Of a DNA stretch of 45,145 bases, positions 6,454-14,589 are shown piece after piece (within the stretch, counting starts at the first letter, position 1; each line of letters opens with the position of its first letter). This DNA is from DAOUCV01 sp034432095 (GTDB taxonomy: Bacteria > Chloroflexota > Dehalococcoidia > Dehalococcoidales > UBA2162), in contig DAOUCV010000089.1 of the NCBI GenBank assembly GCA_034432095.1, forward strand, positions 1-45,145. The letters are read 5' to 3'. Made by a program: the position numbers and the translations under genes. Below the pieces are notes generated by a model that saw only the letters and a list, made by a program, of their open reading frames with translations, was not told the origin of the DNA and did not search any database.

Positions 6454-7413
6454 TTATCTCAGAATGCCCCTGACGATAACATCCACCGCCTCGCTCTCAT
6501 CCAGCCCCCTGGCCATCAGTGTCTCCACCTGTCTCCGGTCGATACTCCCGATCGCCGCCTCATGAGTTACCTTTGCCTGCCCGTTGCTTACTGAAACAAT
6601 AGGTATTGCCTTGGCTACCGCCTCCTTCCCGTTAACCAGCTCAATACAATCAACATGCCCTCGGGCGTGGGGGGCATTCCCGTAGGTTTCTCCTTTGACC
6701 TCAGCCCTAGCCTTATCACTTATCACGATGCGGCTCTTAGCCAGCCCTCTGGCTCCTTCCCCGTTAAGATGAATCTTTTCCCATACTTTAATGTCATCGT
6801 GCCCTTTCCCGTATGCCTTGACCACCAGTTCGGCGACACCCTTCTCCTGACAGAATACCTCGAAATCGTAGTCCAGTTTCCCGACCAGCCCCTGGCTCAA
6901 GGTGAGGGTGCTCTGCCACACCCCACCCCTGCCGACCTTAATCTTCGCCTTCGGGACTACCTCGATACCGCCAAACTCCCCGTGATAGTGGGTCTCTTTA
7001 TAATCAAACCTGGCGTTGTTCCCAATCTCTATGTCCGCATCCATCTTGTGTACCACCTTGACGGCATTGGGGAAGATGCAATGGGCAATGGCACTCACCT
7101 CACTGTTATCCTGAGCCTCCACTTTCAGGATGACCTCCTGTAACCCCTCCTGAGGGAGAACACCAAAACAGAGGTGGACAGGATTCTTTATCCTGGCGTT
7201 TTCTTCCACCACCAAACGGACATTCACTCCAGTTGCCGTCTCCTTCGTCTCTATTCTTATCCCGCTAACTTCGTCAGCGCCGAGAACCCTATTCTCGTGG
7301 ATGACCAGTTTGGCTACGTCCTTACTTATTAATGCGTTCCTGTCGCCGCCAGCCTTTTCATAGGCGTCAACCATCCCCGCATATTCCTTCTCAACTGAGC
7401 GACTAATCATCAT
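6454..7413 (-). CDS. SufB/SufD-family Fe-S scaffold, minimal (SmsB-like) form
   Basis: This is the single SufB/D-type subunit paired with the SufC-like ATPase next to it. At 319 residues it is shorter than SufB (about 470) and lacks the long N-terminal region. The C-terminal half keeps the key residues: Cys256 in GHVDCIELV, aligned with the cluster or persulfide cysteine of SufB, and His284-Glu285 in VTHEAAIGSID. It starts within the smsC stop (4-bp overlap). No sufS, sufU or sufD is present, which matches the two-gene SUF-like minimal system (SMS) described for archaea and anaerobic bacteria. It probably builds Fe-S clusters for Nuo, the QueG-like protein and others. The family call is firm; the SMS assignment rests on gene number and size. 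Confidence 0.85.
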   Translation of the reverse strand: MMISRSVEKEYAGMVDAYEKAGGDRNALISKDVAKLVIHENRVLGADEVSGIRIETKETATGVNVRLVVEENARIKNPVHLCFGVLPQEGLQEVILKVEAQDNSEVSAIAHCIFPNAVKVVHKMDADIEIGNNARFDYKETHYHGEFGGIEVVPKAKIKVGRGGVWQSTLTLSQGLVGKLDYDFEVFCQEKGVAELVVKAYGKGHDDIKVWEKIHLNGEGARGLAKSRIVISDKARAEVKGETYGNAPHARGHVDCIELVNGKEAVAKAIPIVSVSNGQAKVTHEAAIGSIDRRQVETLMARGLDESEAVDVIVRGILR

Positions 7414-8162
7414 CCCTTGCCTTTCTGCACCAGCTCATTAAGACTCTCATACATCGGCTCATTGATGTGCACACAGCTCTTGCAATTTTCCTTGAACCAC
7501 AGGCAGGTCTCTTCCGGTTTTCCCGTTCTCAGTATTCTGCCAGCACACAGCACCGAAACCCGGTGAGCTATTTCTACCACCTGCTCACTATGGGTAATCA
7601 ACAGTACCGACGTTCCCTGCCTATTCATTTCTACGATGCCCTCAAGAACAGAAGGTAGCGACACAATATCTATACCGGAATCAGGCTCATCCAGTATCGC
7701 CAGTTTGGGTTGCATGGCGATGATAGACGCCAGCTCTATCCTCTTTCTTTCCCCCCCGCTTAGGGTACTATCAATATCTCTATCCAGATACCGTGCCGGC
7801 TCCATGCCTACCATCAGCAGGCAACGTTTAATCTGCTCAATCCCCGGACTGTTGCCACTCAGGTTGAGGTAGTCCCTCACCCTTAGCCCCTCAATCCTGG
7901 CTGGCTCCTGCCAGGCGAGACTTATCCCCTTCTTGGCTCTTTGCGAGACCGAGAGGTCATTAATGTCCTGACCCTCAAACATAATCCTCCCCGCAGTGGG
8001 CTTATAGCCGTTTACCCCCATGATGAGGCAAGCCAGGGTGGTCTTGCCGGTGCCATTCTCCCCCAGAACGCCGTGTATTTCGCCCTTGCCAACATGCAGG
8101 CTCAGACCATCTATTATCGGCTTACCATTCAGGTTCAAGAATAGGTTCTCTACCTTTAGCAT
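7410..8162 (-). CDS. sufC: SufC-family ATPase (SmsC-like) for Fe-S cluster assembly
   Basis: The ABC ATPase of the Fe-S assembly pair drives conformational change of the SufB/D partner. The 250-residue protein has Walker A GENGTGKTT at 34-42, the signature LSGGERKRIE and Walker B LAILDEPDSGID (SufC normally has DEIDSGLD). The start at 8162 is chosen because GGAGGT lies six bases upstream; an in-frame upstream ATG at 8183 has no such site. The C-terminus carries CLWFKENCKSC, a CX6CX2C cluster absent from classical SufC as far as I recall. It might contact a cluster. The gene is led by its own promoter at 8234-8262. Confidence 0.92.
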   Translation of the reverse strand: MLKVENLFLNLNGKPIIDGLSLHVGKGEIHGVLGENGTGKTTLACLIMGVNGYKPTAGRIMFEGQDINDLSVSQRAKKGISLAWQEPARIEGLRVRDYLNLSGNSPGIEQIKRCLLMVGMEPARYLDRDIDSTLSGGERKRIELASIIAMQPKLAILDEPDSGIDIVSLPSVLEGIVEMNRQGTSVLLITHSEQVVEIAHRVSVLCAGRILRTGKPEETCLWFKENCKSCVHINEPMYESLNELVQKGKG

Positions 8163-8174
8163 AATATGACCTCC

Positions 8175-8228
8175 AATCAACAAACCGGGCAGCCTCCCGG
8201 TGTTCCAACACCTAATTTATCTCCCCAC
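8175..8228 (-). ncRNA. Candidate structured 5' leader of the smsCB operon
   Basis: Between the promoter and the Shine-Dalgarno, the minus strand can form two adjacent hairpins: GGTGTT-GG-AACACC and CCGGG-AGGCTG-CCCGG. Together they occupy most of the leader. It could be a regulatory structure, but there is no U-run terminator and no class of RNA I can name. Confidence 0.3.
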
Positions 8229-8233
8229 CTACC

Positions 8234-8262
8234 AGTATAATGAATCGAACCAGTGAACTCAA
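8234..8262 (-). promoter_or_regulatory. Sigma70-type promoter of smsC-smsB
   Basis: TTGAGT (8262-8257) and TATACT (8239-8234) are separated by exactly 17 bases on the minus strand, about 70 bases upstream of the smsC start. No other promoter-like sequence of this quality lies in the gap. Confidence 0.7.
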
Positions 8263-8278
8263 GCAATAAGATTGTTTA

Positions 8279-8408
8279 TCAACCTCACCCCCTTTAAGCA
8301 CCCAGAAAAATCTAAGATTTTTCTGGGAACCTCCTCTATCCCCCTCTCCTTTCAAGGAGAGGGGGAAGAGTTTGTAAGAGGGACAAAGTCCCTCTTTAAC
8401 GCCCCCTT
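8279..8408 (+). repeat. Modular palindromic repeat, copy 6 (complete head-A-B-C)
   Basis: This is the clearest complete copy: head CAACCTCACCCCCTTTAAGCA region, module A at 8301-8327 (CCCAGAAAAATC...GATTTTTCTGGG, perfect), module B at 8340-8365 (CCCCCTCTCCTTTC... perfect hairpin) and module C at 8376-8396 (AAGAGGGACAAAGTCCCTCTT), then TTAACGCCCCC. It lies between the smsC promoter and the LysE-type gene. Confidence 0.92.
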
Positions 8409-8436
8409 TATGCTACAATCTACTGGAGGTATATTT

Positions 8437-9048
8437 GTGCTTCCCATTCTGGCAGGCGTGGTGGTAATTTCACTATCCGGAGTAATGATGCCCGGGCCAA
8501 TGTTTGCCGTGACGGTAGCCAAAAGCTATCAGACGGCATGGGCGGGCACTCAGTTGGCCACCGGGCATGCCATTATAGAGATCCCTCTGATACTGCTGAT
8601 ATACTTTGGCTTCGGTCAGTTCTTTCAGAACACCACCGTCCAGTTGGTATTGAGCCTGCTGGGTGGCGGGATGATTATCTGGCTTGGTATAAGCATGTTC
8701 CGCCTCCGAACCGAAGCAGTCCAGAGGGGCAAGGAAATGCCGTATAGTGCTTTCACTGCCGGTATCCTTACTACCTTGCTCAACCCTCTCTTCCTGCTGT
8801 GGTGGGCGACTGCCGGCAGTATGCTGGTGATGAAATTCCTAGACTTCGGCACAACCGGACTAATCGTGTTTATTCTCGTCCACTGGCTCTGTGACCTCGC
8901 TTGGCTTTCGTTTGTTTCCATCCTGATTCACAGAACCAAGGCACTCTGGCGAAGAAGAGTTCAGGAAGGAGTATTCATGATTTGCAGTCTGTTGCTCATC
9001 GGGTTTGGCGGCTGGTTTCTGGTATCCGGTATCAGGTTGGTGGTTTAG
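8437..9048 (+). CDS. LysE/RhtB-family amino-acid or small-solute exporter
   Basis: The 203-residue integral membrane protein has about six transmembrane helices. The first helix carries SLSGVMMPGPMFAVTVAKSY, matching the conserved start of LysE/RhtB exporters. The start is placed at GTG 8437, because GGAGGT sits six bases upstream at 8425-8430; longer versions of the frame would translate the repeat copy. Members export basic amino acids, threonine, homoserine or other compounds, and the substrate cannot be read from the sequence. The gene converges with the cation exporter and overlaps its 3' end by 17 bases. No promoter is obvious in the repeat-filled upstream gap. Confidence 0.87.
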   Translation: MLPILAGVVVISLSGVMMPGPMFAVTVAKSYQTAWAGTQLATGHAIIEIPLILLIYFGFGQFFQNTTVQLVLSLLGGGMIIWLGISMFRLRTEAVQRGKEMPYSAFTAGILTTLLNPLFLLWWATAGSMLVMKFLDFGTTGLIVFILVHWLCDLAWLSFVSILIHRTKALWRRRVQEGVFMICSLLLIGFGGWFLVSGIRLVV

Positions 9049-9976
9049 GTTGGTCTTTGCGAGCAAGCGCCATATCCAAGCGAAGGCTACAAGAGGAAAT
9101 GTGGCACTGCCCGCACTCTATGCTACAGGGTTCAACATGGATAGTTATATTAGAATTGGGGAGCCTGCTTTTTATATCCTCCTCCAGATGGTCACACATC
9201 TTGTGTGCCTCTTCCACACTGGTATTCTTAGGAAGCATAAGATGGAGGTCAATGAAGCGCTGGCTTCCTGCCTTACGGGTACGTACCTCGTGAAAACCAG
9301 CTAGCTGACTGGTGTGCTCCTTGATGGTAGAGACTACTTCATCCTCTTCAACTTTGGGTAGCCTCACATCAACCAGCCCGCTGAAAGCCATCCAGCCTAC
9401 CCGGTAACTCATCCTCAGGATGAGTACCGCCACGATTAATGCCAGAATCGGGTCAATAATGGTAAGCCCGGTAAAGCGCACCACCACCAGCCCTACCACT
9501 ACCCCGGCAGTTGAGTAAATATCACCGGTAATATTGTGGGCATTCGCCTCCAACGCCACTGAACCACTAGCCTGAGCCACGCGGAAGAGGTGGCGAGATA
9601 ACAGGATGCTCACTACCATGGAAAAGAGCATGACGCCGATACCAGCTTCGGTGAGTTCGATAGTTGACCCCGAAATTATCCTGTGGATAGCAGCGTAGAT
9701 TATCGAGCCCGCACCACCAAGAAGCAGCACCGCCTGAATGCCAGCAGCAATATCCTCCACCTTACCATGACCGAAGGGGTGTTCCTTATCAGCCGGTTTT
9801 GCTGAAAAGCCCACCGTAAAGAAGGTAATTAGCGCCGCAAAGAGGTCAAGAGAGCTATCCGCCGCTTGAGCCCAGATGCTGATACTCCCCGTAACCACCC
9901 CTACCGCCATTTTAAGCCCAATCAAAATAGTAACGACGGCTAAGAAAAGCCTAGCGGCTCCTACCGGAGTAGACAA
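9032..9976 (-). CDS. Cation diffusion facilitator (CDF) metal efflux transporter
   Basis: CDF proteins exchange divalent metals (Zn, Fe, Mn, Co or Ni) for protons across the membrane. The 314-residue protein shows about six membrane helices, with the metal-site segments AADSSLDLFAALITF near 37 and ALEANAHNITGDIYSTAG near 143 (the two D/HxxxD-type motifs), the HPFGHGKVEDIAAG loop near 66, and a C-terminal cytoplasmic metal-binding ferredoxin-like domain with HLEEDIKSR and an ECGQCH tail. The TTG start is chosen because GGGGAGGTG lies seven bases upstream. It has its own promoter and a leader ending in a terminator, suggesting metal- or signal-controlled read-through. Confidence 0.92.
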   Translation of the reverse strand: MSTPVGAARLFLAVVTILIGLKMAVGVVTGSISIWAQAADSSLDLFAALITFFTVGFSAKPADKEHPFGHGKVEDIAAGIQAVLLLGGAGSIIYAAIHRIISGSTIELTEAGIGVMLFSMVVSILLSRHLFRVAQASGSVALEANAHNITGDIYSTAGVVVGLVVVRFTGLTIIDPILALIVAVLILRMSYRVGWMAFSGLVDVRLPKVEEDEVVSTIKEHTSQLAGFHEVRTRKAGSQRFIDLHLMLPKNTSVEEAHKMCDHLEEDIKSRLPNSNITIHVEPCSIECGQCHISSCSLRLDMALARKDQPKPPT

Positions 9977-10004
9977 GTGTCATCACCTCCCCTGAATAGC
10001 ACAC

Positions 10005-10034
10005 AAAAAACCGCGGGACTTCCGGTCCCGCGGT
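10005..10034 (-). terminator. Intrinsic terminator in the leader of the CDF gene
   Basis: On the minus strand ACCGCGGGAC-CGGAA-GTCCCGCGGT forms a perfect 10-bp stem followed by six Ts. It lies between the CDF promoter and the CDF start codon, so it must be bypassed for expression. It would also end read-through from secF. An alternative hairpin using GCGG (10045-10042) and CCGC (10033-10030) would break its 5' arm. Confidence 0.85.
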
Positions 10035-10101
10035 CTCAAACCCGCTGCCTAAAATAAGGCCCGGCATTACCTAAATTATCTCAGGAATACCTGATCCTAC
10101 T
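10035..10101 (-). ncRNA. Candidate riboswitch or attenuator leader of the CDF transporter
   Basis: The transcript from the promoter at 10136-10108 would run about 95 bases before the terminator. It can form a hairpin TCAGG-TATT-CCTGA, a second one GCCT-TATTTT-AGGC, and a possible antiterminator GCGG...CCGC that competes with the terminator stem. Metal-sensing leaders are known in front of CDF genes (for example the NiCo class), but I cannot match this leader confidently to any consensus by eye. Confidence 0.5.
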
Positions 10102-10107
10102 ACCCTG

Positions 10108-10136
10108 AGTATAACCAAACGTCCTTGTCCTGTCAA
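10108..10136 (-). promoter_or_regulatory. Consensus sigma70 promoter of the CDF gene
   Basis: A perfect -35 TTGACA (10136-10131), a 17-base spacer and TATACT (10113-10108) on the minus strand, just downstream of the secF stop codon. It is among the strongest promoter matches in the window. Confidence 0.88.
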
Positions 10137-10158
10137 GCACAGCTTGTTACATTGTTTA

Positions 10159-11085
10159 TTAATCTCTTTCCCTGGCGGCGACGGCTGGCAAGGGCTTCCT
10201 CCCGATGAACCTGCCCCACTCACCCCTATTCCAGACTACCAGCAAAGAAGCGGCCGTGCCTATTGAGCTATAGGTCCCGGTAATAATGCCCGCTAAAAGC
10301 ACGACCACGAGGTTTTGAATGCTGGCACCAACAATCAGGAGAAGGGCAATCAGCACAAACAATGTCCCTATCCCGGTGATGAGGGAACGCGACAATGTTT
10401 CAAGGATGCTATCGTTGACCACCGCTTCAAAATTGGCCTCGCCCCTGTTCCTCACATTCTCTCGCATTCTATCAAAGATAACAATGGTATCGTTGACACT
10501 GTAACCAATCACGGTCAAAACGCCGGCGATAAACATTAAATCAACCTGCCAGTCAAATATCCCGCCAAGGAAAGCGAAAACCCCGACCACCACCAGCACA
10601 TCATGGAGAAGGGCAGCAATAGCGCAGACGCCCCAGCGGAACGGATTGGGCATACGACGAAACGCCCAGCTAATATAGAATAGCATGCCAATAGCCGAGA
10701 TAATCACGGCGATAATAGTATTGCGTGTCGTGTCCTCCGCCGCCTTTGCCCCCACCGATTGAAAGCCCCCGTCCCGGAACTGCCCCAATTTGTCAGCCAG
10801 CCCGGCCCGCAGGGCTTCTTTAGCCGCATCGTCTAGTTCTGGCAGGTCAAGTATAAAATCGGTGCCAGCCTTTCGGACAATGGCACCGGTGTACCCCAAA
10901 TCAGCTAATGCCTGCGTCACCTCCTGCTTATCGACCGGCTGCTCAAAACTAATGGTAACCTCAGAGCCGCTCTTGAACTCAATCCCGGGTTCAAGCCCAA
11001 AGACAGCAAGAGCAACGATACCAGCCAGGATAACTACCCCCGAAATCAGGAAGAACCAGAACCTTTTGCCAATAATATCAAACAT
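10159..11085 (-). CDS. secF: Protein translocase subunit SecF
   Basis: SecF and SecD form a proton-driven complex that helps SecYEG release and pull proteins across the membrane. The 308-residue protein has a first helix at 12-31, a periplasmic P1-like domain beginning PGIEFKSGSEVTISF, and five C-terminal helices including SVNDTIVIFDRMREN near 196, the conserved cytoplasmic-edge motif of SecF. It overlaps the end of secD by eight bases, so translation is coupled. A separate SecD and SecF (not fused) is the usual bacterial layout. Confidence 0.96.
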   Translation of the reverse strand: MFDIIGKRFWFFLISGVVILAGIVALAVFGLEPGIEFKSGSEVTISFEQPVDKQEVTQALADLGYTGAIVRKAGTDFILDLPELDDAAKEALRAGLADKLGQFRDGGFQSVGAKAAEDTTRNTIIAVIISAIGMLFYISWAFRRMPNPFRWGVCAIAALLHDVLVVVGVFAFLGGIFDWQVDLMFIAGVLTVIGYSVNDTIVIFDRMRENVRNRGEANFEAVVNDSILETLSRSLITGIGTLFVLIALLLIVGASIQNLVVVLLAGIITGTYSSIGTAASLLVVWNRGEWGRFIGRKPLPAVAARERD

Positions 11086-12460
11086 TTCTCTTTCTCTGAT
11101 ATGGAGCGAACAGTGATGCGTGCCGGGCCAGACCGGTGCCGACGAAGGGACGGAGGAAAGTGCGGGTAACTACTATCGCCGTAAACATGCTCACCACCAC
11201 TCCGATAATGAGCGTTACCGCAAAACCCTTGGCCATATCGCTGGCGATAATATTGCTACTACCTAACCAGTAGAGAATGAGCCCTGCCAGGATAGTAGTG
11301 ATATTGCTGTCCCAGATGGCGGAAAAGGCTCGTTTGAACCCGGCCTCAATGGCGGCACCTAACGTCTTTCCTTCCCACATCTCTTCCTTCATCCGCTCAA
11401 AGATAAGCACGTTAGCATCTATCGCCATACCTACGGAAAGGACAAAACCGCCGATGCCAGCCAGCGTCAGGGTAACATTCAGCAACTTAAAGATAGCCAG
11501 GGTCAGAACCGCATAACAGACTAACGCCAGGCTGGCTATCAGCCCTGACACACGATAGTAGATAATCATAAAAAGCATGGTCATTAGAATGCCAATTGTC
11601 CCCGCCTTGACACTCTTCTCAACAAAATCCTCCCCCAGCCATGGCTCAACATTCTTTTCATCGCCAGTCTTTTGCAGGGGTACCGGTAGCCGCCCGGCAT
11701 TCAACTGCTTGGATAACCGGGTAGCGTCGCTTAAGCTCAATCCCTCAATCTGCCCCTTATTTGTGATGACAGAGCGAACATAGGGGGCGATTGGCTTCCC
11801 ATTTTCTCCAAGCAGAGCCTCATCCCCCTCGAAAATACCCAACGGCTTATTGATAAGCCGTGAGGTAATTGCTTCAGATAGCTGGCTCCCCACTTTATCC
11901 CATTCAAACACCAGCAGTACGGCGCCGAAATTATCCCTGGTTACGAAGGTACTCTCCTTAAAGTACCGGCTGGTCAGCTCCCTGGGCTCAGTCTCCCCGC
12001 TAATCACCGCCGTAGCCGGCTTCCATTTACCCAGCTCATTCTCCCACCTGAACGTTTCATTCTCGCCAGCCAGTTCCCCGAACTCAAGTAGAGCCACCCT
12101 GCCGAGGCTCTCCTTTTCTTTATCCGTAAGGCTTCGCCCCGGTATCTCAACCAGAATCTCGTCACTACCCAGCTTCCGAATAGTCGTCTCGCTTACCCCC
12201 ATAGGATTTATCCGGTTTTCCAGAACAAGAATTGCCCCGTCTATAGCGCTGGCTTTCTCACTCTCCGTCAGCTCTCTCCCACCCTCCGCCAGTGCACTAA
12301 AGTCAGCCCTGTAAACGAGACGGGTGCCTCCCTGCAAGTCCAGCCCCAGCCGTATCCCTTTTTTAAGTAGCGTCCCCTTTTCAACGGGGAAAACCACCAA
12401 CAAAGCCAGGATGAGAAGAATCAATACCCCCCAAAAAATAAGTGTGTTTCTTCTAGGCAT
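11078..12460 (-). CDS. secD: Protein translocase subunit SecD
   Basis: The 460-residue SecD has an N-terminal helix (10-25), the GIRLGLDLQGGTRLVY motif near 36 that marks the family, a periplasmic P1 domain (to about 280), and the GMAIDANVLIFERMKEE motif near 350, whose Asp is part of the proton path. The protein is shorter than the E. coli form (about 615), as in many non-proteobacteria, because the P1 region is reduced. It is followed by secF with an 8-bp overlap and preceded at 13 bases by the CCA-type gene, so the three are probably one transcript. Confidence 0.96.
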   Translation of the reverse strand: MPRRNTLIFWGVLILLILALLVVFPVEKGTLLKKGIRLGLDLQGGTRLVYRADFSALAEGGRELTESEKASAIDGAILVLENRINPMGVSETTIRKLGSDEILVEIPGRSLTDKEKESLGRVALLEFGELAGENETFRWENELGKWKPATAVISGETEPRELTSRYFKESTFVTRDNFGAVLLVFEWDKVGSQLSEAITSRLINKPLGIFEGDEALLGENGKPIAPYVRSVITNKGQIEGLSLSDATRLSKQLNAGRLPVPLQKTGDEKNVEPWLGEDFVEKSVKAGTIGILMTMLFMIIYYRVSGLIASLALVCYAVLTLAIFKLLNVTLTLAGIGGFVLSVGMAIDANVLIFERMKEEMWEGKTLGAAIEAGFKRAFSAIWDSNITTILAGLILYWLGSSNIIASDMAKGFAVTLIIGVVVSMFTAIVVTRTFLRPFVGTGLARHASLFAPYQRKRNV

Positions 12461-12473
12461 GCTGTTTCTCTAC

Positions 12474-14012
12474 CTATCCAGGGGATGAGGCCAGTATTAA
12501 TTTGATAAGAGACAGCGCCTCCTCCCTACTAGTTACCTCGCCTGAGGCTTGCGCTTCACGCACTGCCTCCAGTATTTCCCCAATTTTTGGTCCCGGACTC
12601 ACGTGAAAGATATTAATTATATCATATCCGTCAACCAGCTTGGGTGGATGAACGATATTTTCCTGCTCAAAATGCTGACCGATCACATAATCAATTAATC
12701 GGGCGTGTTCTTTGAAGCTAGCTAAGTCCAGATTTGGGCCTCTGGTAGCCAGATGGTCAGCCAGGCTCAGGAAGAGTATATCAATGCCCGCTTCCCCGGT
12801 ATCACGGAAGTAGCGGTAGATAGCCCGCCGGGTAGGAAGCCCCTCCTGGCTCATCTGAACTGGCCGAAGATGATAATTAACCTCGGTCTCTACCAGCTTT
12901 ATCTCTTTGCCACTGAACCTCAGCCTTTCCAGTATCTTAGCGGCTACCGCTGCCCCTTCCTTAGCATGCCCTAAAAAACGCACCCTACCGCCAGCCTCAA
13001 TGGATTTGGTTTGAGGCTTACTAATGTCGTGAAGGAGAGCCGCCAGTTTGAGCAGTAGCATTCTGTTACTACCACCGCTAACCTCCTGACTAAAGTGCTG
13101 AGCCAGGGCTGCTGACCAGGGAACGGCAGCCAGAATATCCTTACTGGCATATTCCCAGTCGCCTTGCCGGAGCAGAAATTCGACAGCAACTACCGTCTTA
13201 AGGGAATGCTCAAAGACATTCCAGAAGTGCTCTTTGGGCTGTTCAACACCCTTTGTCCCGACTAATTCCGGAAACAAAACCGCCAACAAGCCCAGCTCAT
13301 CAAGATAGGCTAAAAACTGCCCGGCACCAGGCACAGCCAGCAGACGCAGTAGCTCTTCTCTTACCCGCTCACCGGCTACATTCGCTAGAAGGTGGGAATA
13401 GTGCTGAATTAAAGCCTCAGTCTTCTTATCAATAGTGAAACCGAGTTCGGCAGCCAGACGCACTGCCCTTAGTAAGCGAGCCGCATCCGAGGTAAAAGCC
13501 GTTTCCGCTACTACCCGCACTATATTTTGACGAAGGTCACCCAAACCGTGGAAAGGGTCTATGATTTGAGCAACAAAGGCTTCTCCCCTCAACTGGCTAA
13601 GATTAACTGCCATGGCATCTATGGTGAAATCACGTCGCGCCAGGTCCTGCTCGATGCTCCCGATAAGTGTAGAGAAGTCAAATTCGAGTTGAAACCTGGA
13701 TGAAGTTGCCCCTTCATCCGCCAGAACCACTCGACCTACCCTGTTCACCCTGTCCAATAGAACATACTTACCACCCAGAGCCGTAGCTACCTGGGGAGCA
13801 ACTTCCAGAGCATCTTGCCCTAGGGCAATATCAATATCAGCCGTATCTCGCCCCAGCAGCACATCACGCACAAAGCCACCAACGAGATACGATTCAATAC
13901 CTCGCTCGGCAAGAAAATTGCCCACCTTGCTTAGGCATAACCAGACCTCCGACCTGACCAGACTACGGAAAGAGTCTTTCAAGCCTGTCTTACTAAACCC
14001 CATTCTCGCCAC
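12474..14012 (-). CDS. cca: CCA tRNA nucleotidyltransferase / poly(A) polymerase family protein with HD domain
   Basis: The protein (512 residues from GTG 14012) has the class II nucleotidyltransferase head YLVGGFVRDVLLGRDTADID near 42, where the DxD aspartates bind metal, followed by the RRDFTIDAMAVNL block near 125, the RLLRAVRLAAELGF block near 181 and an HD hydrolase domain with LLHDISKPQTK near 332. Such enzymes add or repair the 3' CCA of tRNA, although some members are poly(A) polymerases or A-adding enzymes only. The ATG at 14003 has a better-placed GGTGG and could be the real start. It is the first gene of a likely cca-secD-secF transcript. Confidence 0.9.
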   Translation of the reverse strand: MARMGFSKTGLKDSFRSLVRSEVWLCLSKVGNFLAERGIESYLVGGFVRDVLLGRDTADIDIALGQDALEVAPQVATALGGKYVLLDRVNRVGRVVLADEGATSSRFQLEFDFSTLIGSIEQDLARRDFTIDAMAVNLSQLRGEAFVAQIIDPFHGLGDLRQNIVRVVAETAFTSDAARLLRAVRLAAELGFTIDKKTEALIQHYSHLLANVAGERVREELLRLLAVPGAGQFLAYLDELGLLAVLFPELVGTKGVEQPKEHFWNVFEHSLKTVVAVEFLLRQGDWEYASKDILAAVPWSAALAQHFSQEVSGGSNRMLLLKLAALLHDISKPQTKSIEAGGRVRFLGHAKEGAAVAAKILERLRFSGKEIKLVETEVNYHLRPVQMSQEGLPTRRAIYRYFRDTGEAGIDILFLSLADHLATRGPNLDLASFKEHARLIDYVIGQHFEQENIVHPPKLVDGYDIINIFHVSPGPKIGEILEAVREAQASGEVTSREEALSLIKLILASSPG

Positions 14013-14092
14013 CAGCGACTTTAATCTCCACGAAAACTATACTCCTACCCAGCTAATTTATCAAGATATATATAAATACAACCCACCCTTAC

Positions 14093-14121
14093 TTGACAAA
14101 CGGCATAATCACCGCTACAAT
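14093..14121 (+). promoter_or_regulatory. Consensus sigma70 promoter of the helix-turn-helix gene
   Basis: Perfect TTGACA (14093-14098), a 17-base spacer and TACAAT (14116-14121). The predicted start near 14128 is about 25 bases upstream of the ATG at 14152. Confidence 0.88.
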
Positions 14122-14151
14122 ATTGCCACGAGTCACAACAGGAGTAGCGCC

Positions 14152-14481
14152 ATGATAGTGAAAACAAGGATCTTTGATTTCTTCAATGAGTACTATAAGA
14201 ACCTCTCTGAATTGGCCGCAGCGATGGGAATATCAGTAAGCCAGGTCTACCGCGTACGCGAAGGCAAGCGCCGAATCAACCAGAAATTCATTGTCGGAGC
14301 AATGAAAGCCTTCCCTAACCACAAGCTGGACGACTTGTTTTATCTTACCCCTGAATTGCCAACTGTCCTCAACAACACCCATCAGCGTCCCGCAACAGGT
14401 TCTACAGATAAGCCAGCCATCGAAGTGAAAGTAGAGACAGCCAATAAGGCTCTAATCTACCTGACAGGCTCAGAGAATTAG
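14152..14481 (+). CDS. Small helix-turn-helix DNA-binding protein
   Basis: The 109-residue protein starts MIVKTRIFDFFNEYYKNLSE. Residues about 17-55 (LSELAAAMGISVSQVYRVREGKRRI) form a clear Xre-like helix-turn-helix, followed by a proline- and threonine-rich tail with no domain I recognise. The start is fixed by AGGAG seven bases before the ATG; a longer frame reading back to 13918 would begin before the promoter. It has its own strong promoter and terminator, so it is a single-gene unit. It sits directly upstream of the nuo operon, but nothing shows that it controls nuo. Confidence 0.85.
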   Translation: MIVKTRIFDFFNEYYKNLSELAAAMGISVSQVYRVREGKRRINQKFIVGAMKAFPNHKLDDLFYLTPELPTVLNNTHQRPATGSTDKPAIEVKVETANKALIYLTGSEN

Positions 14482-14499
14482 ACGGCCGGGGAAATAAGG

Positions 14500-14533
14500 C
14501 AAGAGGGGGAATGATTCCCCCTCTTGTTTTTTT
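14500..14533 (+). terminator. Intrinsic terminator after the helix-turn-helix gene
   Basis: The palindrome CAAGAGGGGGAAT-G-ATTCCCCCTCTTG is followed by seven Ts. It lies about 20 bases after the stop codon. Its tail overlaps the -35 region of the nuo promoter. Confidence 0.9.
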
Positions 14534-14552
14534 AAAATTCAGGTGCTATACT
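14524..14552 (+). promoter_or_regulatory. Promoter of the nuo operon (extended -10)
   Basis: TTGTTT (14524-14529), a 17-base spacer and TATACT (14547-14552), preceded by TG one base before the hexamer (TGC-TATACT). It lies about 40 bases upstream of nuoA. The -35 box is built from the U-run of the preceding terminator. Confidence 0.7.
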
Positions 14553-14589
14553 AATATGCGGTCATTAAGTAAGCCAGGGAGGATAATAG

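Noticed and set aside
8230..8262. GGTTCGATTC on the minus strand, like a tRNA T-loop
   Set aside because: The flanking bases cannot form the T-stem, acceptor stem or anticodon arm. The sequence lies in the spacer of the smsC promoter.
8272..8436. N-terminal extension of the LysE-type protein through the repeat
   Set aside because: The extra 55 residues are a translation of the repeat copy. A GGAGGT site placed six bases before GTG 8437 marks the real start.
10010..10045. ACCGCGGGA in the CDF leader resembles the T-box antiterminator core
   Set aside because: There is no GGGUGG before it, no stem I or specifier loop, the leader is too short, and the downstream gene is not an aminoacyl-tRNA or amino-acid gene. 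The match is part of the terminator stem.
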